Below, in pieces: positions 17,867 to 25,900 of a DNA stretch of 59,514 nucleotides; the first letter of the stretch is position 1; every line of letters begins with the position of its first letter. Both the position numbers and the translations under genes were made by a program. Under the pieces are notes generated by a model. It searched no databases, was not told the DNA's origin, and worked only from the letters and a program-made list of their open reading frames with translations. Source of the DNA: Pseudomonas fuscovaginae SE-1 (lineage in GTDB: Bacteria; Pseudomonadota; Gammaproteobacteria; Pseudomonadales; Pseudomonadaceae); the NCBI RefSeq assembly GCF_000364705.1, contig NZ_AQOH01000364.1, positions 1 through 59,514 on the forward strand, in the 5' to 3' direction.

Positions 17867-19349
17867 ACGCAGGCCATGGACGGCCACCCTGCTCTGCCTG
17901 TTCTGCTGCCAGGCCTTCGCCGCCAGCTCGCTGGTGAGCCAGCCATCGGCGCCGTCGCTGCGCAGCAGCCAGACCCACAGCGTGCTGCTCAGCGAGCAGA
18001 TCACCAACCTGACCCTGGGCGACGCGGTCTACCTGGGCCTGCGCAACAACCGCGGCATCCGCAGTGCCTATCTGCAACGCATTGCCCAGAAGTTCGACCT
18101 GCGGGTATCCGAGGACACCTTCAACCCCAAGCTGCTGCTTTCCGGCCAGTACCGGACGACCAAGGGCTCCGACGACAGCGCGCGCAATGCCACATTGTCG
18201 CCGACCGCCAGCCTGCTGGGTGAGTACGGCACTCGCCTGAGCATGGCCTGGACCCAGCAGTTGAACAATGCCGATGTCGCCGGCCGCTATCGCAGCGACG
18301 GCCTCGACCTGGCGATCATCCAGCCGCTGATGCGCGGCGCCGGTTGGGACGTGACCACCGCCCCGCTGCGCCTGGCCCGCATCTCCGAGCAGATCAACCG
18401 GCTCAACCTCAAGACCAGCGTGTCGCAGACCATCAGCGACATCATCACCGCCTATCGCGAACTGCTCAGGTCCCAGGAGCAACTGACCATCACCCTGGAC
18501 GCCCTCAAGCGCGCCAGGGCCCTGCTGGAGGTGAACAAGGCGTTGATCGCCTCGGGGCGCATGGCCGAGTTCGAGATCGTCCAGACCGAAGCCGATATCG
18601 CCACCCAGGAACTGGGGGTGGAGGAAGCCCGCAACCAGGTGGACACGAATCGCCTGTCGTTGCTGCGCCTGCTGGCCCTGGACCTGTCGACGCAGATCCG
18701 TGCCAGCGAAGCGCTGGAGGCTTCGCAGGTCAACATCGACAAGCAGGATGCCCTGCGGGTGGCCAAGGTCCAGCAGCCGGAGTACCTGGCCACCCTGCTG
18801 GGCAGCCAGCAGGCCGACCTCAACCTGGTGATCGCCAAGGACCAGGGACGCTGGGACGTGTCGCTGGTGGCCGGTGCCAACCAGATTCGCGACCGCCTCG
18901 ACAACGACGTCGGCAGCAACGGTTCACGGCGCTGGGACAGCTACGCCGGAGTCCAGGTGCAGATACCCATCGGCGACCTGAGCACCCGCCAGGCCGAGGT
19001 GCATGCGCGGGTCGACGTGGAGCGCCAGGAGCTGATCCAGGCCGATGCCCGCCAGGCGCTGGAACGCAGCGTCAACGACGTGGTCCGCGACCTGGGTACC
19101 CGTTGGCGACAATATGAGATCGCCCGGCGCGCGGTGGATCTGTCGCGGCGCAAGCTGGATATCGAACGGGAAAAACTCAGTGCCGGGCGCTCGACCAACT
19201 TCCAGGTGCTGAGCTATGAAGGCGATCTGCGCAACGCCGAGAGTTCACGCCTCACCGCACTGATCGCCTATCTGAACGCCCAGACGCAACTCGACCTGAC
19301 CTTGGGCATGACACTGGAGAGCTGGGACATTGCACTCAATGACTACTGA
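17859..19349 (+). CDS. TolC-like outer-membrane efflux protein
   Basis: 496 residues with a signal peptide (TATLLCLFCCQAFA). Two outer-membrane-efflux repeats are seen: LTLGDAVYLGLRNNRGIR near residue 50 and a second half ending with LSYEGDLRNAESSRLTALIAYLNAQTQLDLTLG. No lipobox Cys follows the signal, so it is TolC-type rather than an OprM-type lipoprotein. The C-terminal half has long amphipathic helices forming the periplasmic tunnel. It overlaps the permease gene at its start and the adaptor gene at its end, so all four exporter genes are translationally linked. Confidence 0.9.
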   Translation: MNRRRPWTATLLCLFCCQAFAASSLVSQPSAPSLRSSQTHSVLLSEQITNLTLGDAVYLGLRNNRGIRSAYLQRIAQKFDLRVSEDTFNPKLLLSGQYRTTKGSDDSARNATLSPTASLLGEYGTRLSMAWTQQLNNADVAGRYRSDGLDLAIIQPLMRGAGWDVTTAPLRLARISEQINRLNLKTSVSQTISDIITAYRELLRSQEQLTITLDALKRARALLEVNKALIASGRMAEFEIVQTEADIATQELGVEEARNQVDTNRLSLLRLLALDLSTQIRASEALEASQVNIDKQDALRVAKVQQPEYLATLLGSQQADLNLVIAKDQGRWDVSLVAGANQIRDRLDNDVGSNGSRRWDSYAGVQVQIPIGDLSTRQAEVHARVDVERQELIQADARQALERSVNDVVRDLGTRWRQYEIARRAVDLSRRKLDIEREKLSAGRSTNFQVLSYEGDLRNAESSRLTALIAYLNAQTQLDLTLGMTLESWDIALNDY

Positions 19350-20619
19350 CAAGCAGGTCCGACGCAAGCGCTGGATACAGGGCGCGGGGTTGCTGCTCGC
19401 GCTGGCTGTGGCCGGTGTCGTCGTCACCACCCTGCGTGCGCCCGCCGCCGACCAGCCCGACGACAGCCGCTGGATACCGGTGCAGCCCGCGCCGCTGGTG
19501 CACCAGATCGGTCTGGTGGGCAAGATCGAACCGCAGAAGACCGTCGTCCTGACCGCCCCCTTCGAAGGCAACGTGCGCGCGATCCTGGTGGAACAGGGAC
19601 AACGGGTCGAGGCCGGCCAGACACTGCTGCAGATGGACCCGGGGCTGCTCGAGATCCAGTTGCGCGATGCCTTGTCCGCCCAGCTCAAGGCCCGGCGCGC
19701 GGTGCAGGAACTGCAGGACTGGAACAACAGCCAGCAGGTCGCCCGGGCCCGACGCAGCCTGCGCAGCTCGCAGATGACGCTGAGCAACACCGAACGCAAG
19801 CTCAACGAAAGCCAGAACCTGTTCGAACGCGGCATCATCCCGCGCAATGAACTGCAGGACCTGCAACAGCAGTTGCAGAGCCAGCGCATGGACCTGACGG
19901 CCGCCGAAGGCGACCTGCAGCAGGCGCTGGACCAGGGCAAGGGCGAATACCGACAGATCGCCGATATGGAACTGACCAATGCCACGGTCAAGTACGAAAC
20001 GCTCAAGGCCCTGCTCGACGGCAAGGACGTCGTCGCGCCGTTCGCCGGTATCGTCGTGCCCCCACCGGGCGGCAACGGCTCGCAGAACTCCTCCAGCAAC
20101 AATTCGGCACCGGTGCAGACCGGCAGCCGGGTCAGCCAGGGACAGGTGCTGTTCGGCCTGGCGAACATCGAGCAGTTGAAAATCGTCAGCAAGGTTTCCG
20201 AGTTGGATATCAACCAGTTGCACCCGGGCCAGAGCGTGGAGATCCTCGGCGACGGTTTCGATGGCGAACGGCTCAGCGGCTCGGTCGATATCGTCAGCAG
20301 CCTGGCCCTGCCCAACGATGTGCCGGGTGGCAGTGCGCAGTTTCCGGTGACGTTGTCGATTCCCAAGCTGACCCGTGAACAATTGCAACGGGTTCGGCTG
20401 GGCATGAGTGCACGGCTGACCATCGTCACCTACCGCAACGACCAGGCTCTCGTCCTGCCGGCGGCGGCGATCCGCCAGGATGCCAGGGGCACGCTGGTGG
20501 ACTATCGCGAGGCGCCGGGTCAGCCGATCAGGCAGGTGGCGATCACCACCGGGCGGGCGACCCAGGACGGGGTTGAAGTCTTCGGCCTGCAACCAGGTTT
20601 CGTGCGACTACAGGAATAA
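19339..20619 (+). CDS. HlyD/MacA-type periplasmic adaptor protein
   Basis: 426 residues. One N-terminal membrane anchor (GAGLLLALAVAGVVVTTL), a biotinyl-lipoyl half motif (GKIEPQKTVVLTAPFEGNV), a long coiled coil (about residues 110-220, rich in Gln/Arg/Leu), a second lipoyl half (VVAPFAGIVVPPPGG) and a C-terminal beta-barrel. It carries an Asn/Ser-rich insertion at GSQNSSSNNSAP between lipoyl and barrel parts. The ATG at 19339 overlaps the stop of the TolC-like gene. It would bridge the inner-membrane permease to the outer-membrane channel. Confidence 0.9.
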   Translation: MTTDKQVRRKRWIQGAGLLLALAVAGVVVTTLRAPAADQPDDSRWIPVQPAPLVHQIGLVGKIEPQKTVVLTAPFEGNVRAILVEQGQRVEAGQTLLQMDPGLLEIQLRDALSAQLKARRAVQELQDWNNSQQVARARRSLRSSQMTLSNTERKLNESQNLFERGIIPRNELQDLQQQLQSQRMDLTAAEGDLQQALDQGKGEYRQIADMELTNATVKYETLKALLDGKDVVAPFAGIVVPPPGGNGSQNSSSNNSAPVQTGSRVSQGQVLFGLANIEQLKIVSKVSELDINQLHPGQSVEILGDGFDGERLSGSVDIVSSLALPNDVPGGSAQFPVTLSIPKLTREQLQRVRLGMSARLTIVTYRNDQALVLPAAAIRQDARGTLVDYREAPGQPIRQVAITTGRATQDGVEVFGLQPGFVRLQE

Positions 20620-20908
20620 GCGCCGCATGGGCCGAAAAGACTGTCCAGCGAGCAACAAGAACCAATAACCGGGGACCATTGCCGCAAGGCCCCTGACCCG
20701 GCCAACCGCCAATACCGGAGTGTTGCAACAGTCCGCTGGGGACCCGGTTCCTTTTGACTTACCATGGGGGCCGTGGCGCGCATTCGCGCAAGAAAGCGGG
20801 AAGTTTGCCCGAATAAACCCTCAACTATCGCGGACACTATCAGGAGCCGTGCCCGCCCCGTTCACAGCGCACTGTCGACTTGTAATAAGTCCGTCAACCG
20901 TTCGAACT
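20620..20908. other. Intergenic region after exporter operon
   Basis: 289 bp with no convincing gene on either strand. A weak hairpin of the GGGGACC...GGCCCC type (20673-20696) follows the adaptor gene and may end the exporter transcript. Confidence 0.35.
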
Positions 20909-21312
20909 TCAACGCATCCCCGAAGCATCGGCAGGGGCCTGGGCGCAAACCTTCAGATCAACGCCCAGGGCCTGGGCGAATGCCTTGATCAGCGGACCGC
21001 GTGTCGTGTTGTGACGCAGGATCAGATTGAATGGCGTATTGAACGGCCGCAAGGCCCGCAACTGCCCCCTGGCCACCTGCGCGGCCGCGTAGTGCTGTGG
21101 CAGGAAACCGACGAAACGCCCGGTCTGGATCAGCATCGCCACCGCTTCGACCTGGGAGACCGAGGCCGAATGACTGTCGTGGCTGACGAAGTTCAGCTTG
21201 TCACGGTGAATCGCATAACAGTGATTGATGAACGGGTGGTTGCGCAGCCCATCGGTGTCGATCAGCGAGTCGTCGAGGTCGAACAACGGGTGGCCTACAG
21301 CACAATAAGCCT
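20909..21312 (-). pseudogene. 3' fragment of a LysR-family regulator gene
   Basis: About the last 130 residues of a LysR substrate-binding domain: YCAVGHPLFDLDDSLI, then VEAVAMLIQTGRFVGFLPQHYAA, ending in a normal stop at 20909. The helix-turn-helix domain and the first part of the effector domain are missing. Just upstream the sequence becomes the middle of an MFS gene on the other strand, so the LysR gene has lost its start and promoter. Junction approximate, within about 21290-21330. Confidence 0.85.
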
Positions 21313-21805
21313 CGGACAGTTCTGGCCAGGCTTTACCGAGGCCTTGCAGGAACAGGGCATCCGCTGGTCATCCTCCTGGCGTGGCGATGACCTGCCGTTC
21401 GCCCACCGCGTGATCCTGCTGCAGTATCAGATCGGGCGCTTTCTCAAGCGCGATCAACTGCGCTACTGGATGGGCGTGGGCATCGCCTTCTTCATCATCG
21501 GCCTGATCGGCTTCAGCTACGCCACCCACCTGGTGTCCTGGTGCCTGGCCCTGTTCATCTTCACCCTCGGCGAAATGATCATCTACCCGGCCGAGTACCT
21601 GTTCATCGACACCATCGCTCCCGAACGGCTGCGCGGCAGTTACCTGTGAGCCCAGAATCTCGCGGCCCTGGGCGGTGCCATGAGCCCGATGATGTGTGGC
21701 TACCTGCTGATCAATACCCCTCCGGCGACTATGTTCTACGCGCTCTGCGGCTTGACGGCAGTGGGTGGCGGCCTGCGTTTTCTGGCTGGGCGCGGCATTC
21801 ATTAA
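21290..21805 (+). pseudogene. 3' fragment of an MFS transporter gene with an internal stop
   Basis: The frame encodes hydrophobic MFS segments (YWMGVGIAFFIIGLIGFSYA, LVSWCLALFIFTLGEMIIYP, APERLRGSYL). It stops at TGA 21647-21649 and continues in the same frame with AQNLAALGGAMSPMMCGYLL to TAA at 21803-21805. MFS relatives normally read GSYxGAQNLA at this point, so the TGA probably replaces a Gly codon (GGA). The N-terminal half is missing. It abuts the LysR remnant head-to-head: a single deletion across a divergent LysR-MFS pair explains both truncations. Confidence 0.85.
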
Positions 21806-21856
21806 CTGCAAAAATAGTGAAGTTAAAGCGCATTATTATGAATTAGCCAATTATTG

Positions 21857-21943
21857 AAGGAACCGGCACACTGGCGTCGTTCCTTCCCCCCAATGTTGGA
21901 ACCTTGAGAGGGCTTGGCGCGGGTCGCACAGGCCCCTTTTTTT
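21857..21943 (+). promoter_or_regulatory. Structured 5' leader with terminator ahead of the HPP gene
   Basis: GAAGGAAC (from 21856) pairs perfectly with GTTCCTTC (about 21878-21886). The GTTCC of that 3' arm can instead pair with GGAAC at 21898-21902. A terminator-like stem GGGCTT (21910-21915)/AGGCCC (21930-21935) with inner GCG/CGC pairing is followed by T7 (21937-21943), about 30 bp before the gene. This is the layout of an attenuator. I could not find the ANTAR hexaloop hairpins seen upstream of nasA and nirB. Confidence 0.55.
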
Positions 21944-21975
21944 GTCCGATGCCTTCGAAGTGGATCGTTTTCAGC

Positions 21976-22695
21976 ATGCTTGCCCGTTGGTCACGCCGTT
22001 TACTGCCCCCCTCCCTCAACACCCGCCCGACAGAATGGAGCCGCGCCGCCATAGGCGTTGGCCTTGGCACCCTGATCAGTGTCTGGGCCTGCGCCCAACT
22101 GTTCGGGCTACCCGTGGCGCTGCACCTGATTGGCCCACTCGGTGCCTCGGCGGTGCTGCTGTTCGCCGTTTCCTCGGGTGCCCTCGCCCAGCCCTGGTCG
22201 ATCATTGGCAGTTATTTGTGCGCCACCCTGATCTCCATGCTGGTCGTACACTGGCTGGGACGTAGCCTGGGCAGCGCCGGCCTGGCGGTCGCGCTGGCGG
22301 TACTTGGCATGTGCCTGTTGCGCTGCCTGCACCCGCCAGCCGGCGCCCTGGCGCTACTGATGGTGATTGCCGACCCGGACACCGTCGCATTGGGCTGGCA
22401 GGTGCTGGAACCGGTGATGCTCGCAGCGGCCTGCCTGCTGGCGGTTGCCATCGGCTACAACAACCTGACCCGGGTTCGCTACCCCAAGGTGCATATCGAA
22501 CCCCCAAAGACGTTCATCAGCACACCCCAGCCCGGTGAATCACCCGGCATCACCCGCGAGGACCTGGAACAGGCCCTGGCCCAGATGGAGGAGTTCATCG
22601 ACGTGACACCCGAGGATCTGGAGCAACTGATCACCGCCTGCGAGACCCAGGCCAAACGCCGCAGCATTGGCGAGGTGTTCGCCTCCCGCCGCTGA
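21976..22695 (+). CDS. HPP-family integral membrane protein, putative nitrite transporter
   Basis: 239 residues. Four or five transmembrane helices in the first 165 residues carry the family signature CLHPPAGALALLMV, and GPLGASAVLLFA marks the preceding helix. A soluble acidic tail of about 70 residues follows (EDLEQALAQMEEF, EDLEQLITACE). HPP proteins of chloroplasts and cyanobacteria have been linked to nitrite transport. The position immediately ahead of assimilatory nitrate and nitrite reductase genes supports that role here, but it remains inference. The start at 21976 is chosen for the membrane topology; an in-frame ATG lies at 21949. Confidence 0.88.
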   Translation: MLARWSRRLLPPSLNTRPTEWSRAAIGVGLGTLISVWACAQLFGLPVALHLIGPLGASAVLLFAVSSGALAQPWSIIGSYLCATLISMLVVHWLGRSLGSAGLAVALAVLGMCLLRCLHPPAGALALLMVIADPDTVALGWQVLEPVMLAAACLLAVAIGYNNLTRVRYPKVHIEPPKTFISTPQPGESPGITREDLEQALAQMEEFIDVTPEDLEQLITACETQAKRRSIGEVFASRR

Positions 22696-22823
22696 TTTTT
22701 GCCCCAAGCTGGAGCAGATACCCCACCTGGCAACCATTGACGGTGCAGTGTCGGGGCCGGCTTGCTGACGATTGCGCCCTCCCAGGCACCGCGGAATCCG
22801 CTGGCACAACCGGAAACCCGGGT

Positions 22824-22839
22824 TGGCGCAAAGCTTGCA
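22824..22839 (+). promoter_or_regulatory. Sigma-54 (RpoN) promoter of the nasA transcript
   Basis: TGGCGC-AAAGC-TTGCA, with GG and GC exactly 10 bp apart as required for -24/-12 elements. It predicts a start near 22850, immediately before the first leader hairpin (22854). Nitrogen-assimilation genes of Pseudomonas are commonly RpoN/NtrC dependent. Confidence 0.75.
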
Positions 22840-22853
22840 GACAGCGAAACGAC

Positions 22854-22934
22854 AGCCGTCAACGCAGACGGTTGATCTCACGACAAAGGCGCCGTGTTGC
22901 CCCGTTTCGACGGAGTGCGACACAGCGCCTTTTT
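22854..22934 (+). promoter_or_regulatory. ANTAR-type (NasT-like) two-hairpin antiterminator leader of nasA
   Basis: P1: AGCCGTC (22854-22860), hexaloop AACGCA, GACGGTT (22867-22873). P2: CACGAC (22879-22884), hexaloop AAAGGC, GCCGTG (22891-22896) with one mismatch. Both loops have A at position 1 and G at position 4, the ANTAR-target signature. P2 overlaps the 5' arm of an intrinsic terminator: GGCGCCGTGT (22888-22897) with ACACAGCGCC (22920-22929), then T5. Forming P1/P2 would prevent the terminator. The ANTAR protein (NasT, controlled by NasS) is not in this window. Confidence 0.8.
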
Positions 22935-22972
22935 CATTTGTGCAAGTTTTCCTCGGGCAGGAGCAATGGACC

Positions 22973-25900
22973 ATGACCCAGACCAGCGTACGCAGCGTGT
23001 GCCCCTACTGCGGTGTCGGTTGCGGCATCGTCATGGAAGTGCGCGACAACCAGGTGATCAAGGTCAGCGGTGACAAGCAGCACCCGACCAATTTCGGCCG
23101 CCTGTGCACCAAGGGCAGCACCTGCGCGCAGCCACTGGCGCATTCCGGGCGCATGGCGCAGGCCTTCATGCGCCACGAACGCCAGCGCGACCCCGGCCAG
23201 GTCGGCATGGACCAGGCCATCGGCGAAACCGCGCGACGGCTCAAGGCGATCCTCGACGAGCACGGCCCCCACGCGCTGTCATTCTATGTCTCCGGACAGA
23301 TGTCGCTGGAGGCCCAGTACCTGATCAACAAGCTCGCCAAGGGCTTCGTACGCACCAACCTGATCGAGTCCAACTCACGCCTGTGCATGGCCAGCGCCGG
23401 CGCCGGCTACAAACTGTCGCTTGGGGCTGACGGGCCGCCGGGCTCCTATCAGGACTTCGACCAGGCCGAGCTGTTTTTCGTGATCGGCGCGAACATGGCC
23501 GATTGTCATCCCATCCTGTTCCTGCGCCTGATGGATCGGCTCAAGGCCGGGGCCCGGCTGATCGTGGTCGACCCCCGACGCAACGCCACCGCCGAAAAGG
23601 CCGACCTGTTCCTGCAGATCAAGCCGGGCAGCGACCTGGCCCTGCTCAATGGCCTGCTGCACCTGCTGGTGAAGAACGGCCACACCGATCCCGAGTTCAT
23701 CGCCCATTTCACGGAGGGCTGGGAGGCACTGCCGGACTTTCTCGAGGACTACCACCCGGCCCGCGTCGCCGAACTGACCGGCCTGCCCGAGACTCAGCTG
23801 CACCAGGCCGCACGGTGGATCGGCGAGGCCACTGAATGGATGAGCTGCTGGACCATGGGCCTGAACCAGAGTACCCACGGCACCTGGCACACCAACGCCC
23901 TGTGCAACCTGCACCTGGCCACCGGGGCGATCTGCCGGCCCGGCAGCGGCCCGTTTTCCCTGACCGGCCAACCCAATGCCATGGGCGGCCGCGAGATGGG
24001 CTACATGGGCCCGGGCCTGCCCGGCCAGCGCTCGGCGCTGGTGCCGGCGGACCGCGAGTTCATCGAGGACCTGTGGCAGATTCCCCGTGGCAGCCTGAGC
24101 CAGCAGGTCGGAGGCGGCAGCGTCGCCCTGTTCGAGGACATGCAAGCCGGCAAGGTCAAGGCCTGCTGGATCATCTGCACCAACCCGGTGACCTCCTCGC
24201 CCAACCGGCAAAAGGTCATTGCCGGCCTGCAAGCTGCCGAACTGGTGATCGCCCAGGACGCTTTCCTCGACACCGAAACCAATCGCTATGCCGACATCCT
24301 CCTGCCAGCCGCCCTGTGGGCCGAGGCCGAGGGCGTCATGATCAACTCCGAGCGCAACCTGACGCTGATGCGCAAGGCGGTCGATGCTCCCGGCCAGGCC
24401 CTGCCGGATTGGCAGATCATCGCCCGGGTCGCCTGCGAAATGGGTTATGCCGCAGCCTTCAGCTATGCCAGCGCGGCCGAGGTGTTCGAAGAGATCAAGC
24501 GGGCCTGGAACCCCGGGACCGGCTACGACCTGCGCGGGGCCAGCTATGAACGCCTGGAACAGGCACCCGTGCAGTGGCCGTGTGGCCCCGGTCAGCAGTC
24601 CCATCGCAACCCGATCCGCTACCTCAATGATGGCCTGGGCAGGCCTGCCCTGCCAGCCGCCGACGGCAGCTACCCACGCTTGCTGTTTCCCACCGCCAGC
24701 GGCAAGGCAATGTTCTTCGCCCGGCCCTGGGAGCCCGCGGCCGAGCGGCCCGATGAGCAGTTTCCGTGGGTACTCAACACCGGCCGCCTGCAACACCAGT
24801 GGCACACCTTGACCAAGACCGGCAAGGTCGCGGCACTGAACAAGCTCAATCCCGGTCCCTTCGTCGAGATCAACCCACTCGACGCAGCACGCCTGGGTAT
24901 CTCCGACAAAGACAGTGTCGAGGTACGCTCGATGCGCGGCCGGGCGGTACTGCCGGCGCAGGTCAGCGAGCGGGTCGCCCCCGGCAACTGCTTTGCGCCC
25001 TTTCACTGGAACGATGTCTACGGCGAGGAGCTGGCGATCAACGCGGTCACCAGCGATGCCGTGGACCCGATCTCGCTGCAACCGGAATTCAAGTTCAGCG
25101 CCGTGGCCCTGACCCGGGTCGAGTCCCCCCAGCCTGATCCACTGACCTCGCCCACGCGCACGGAGGCCCCGCAGACCATGCAGACCCAAGCCCTGGCCCG
25201 GATCCTCGGGCTCGACACCGCCCCCGGTATCCAGTTGGCACCCAATGAGAATCTCTACCTGCGGGGCTTCCTGCTGGGGTTGGGCAGCAGCCAGGCCAAC
25301 GCCGGGGTTCCGGCCCTGCCGGCCAATGCCCCGCTGCAGCCGGCCAACCGGCTGATCCTCGAGGGTATCCTGGCCGGGTTGTTTGCCCGTCAGGAGCCGG
25401 TCCAACCGCAGGCACCGCTGAGTCCTGTCGTCGCGAACGAGCCGCCGCCCCTGCTGCTGCTCTGGTCATCCCAGACAGGCACGGTGGAGGCCTTCGCCAA
25501 ATCAGCCGCCGAGCGCCTGCAGGAAAAAGGCCACCGGGTGCGTCTGGCCTCGATGGACAGCATCCAGGCCCAGGAGCTGAGCCAGGCCGGTCGTGCGCTG
25601 CTGCTGACCAGCACCTTCGGTGACGGCGACCCGCCGGACAATGCCCACGGTCTGTGGCAGGCCCTGGCGGCGGACAGCGCACCCAACCTGGCTAACCTGC
25701 GGTTTGCCGTATTGGCCTTCGGTGACTCCAGCTACGACCAGTTCTGCGGCTTTGGCCGCAAGCTCGATGAGCGCCTGCACAGCCTCGGCGCCCAGCGCCT
25801 GGCCGCCCGGGTCGACTGCGAACCGGATTACCAGGCGCCGGCCAGTGCCTGGTTGGAGAGGCTCGATACCGCCCTGGCCGAAAAGCCAGCACCTGCCACC

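Noticed and set aside
21841..21945. ANTAR hexaloop hairpins in the HPP leader
   Set aside because: All candidate A1/G4 hexaloops in this stretch lack flanking complementarity of five pairs.
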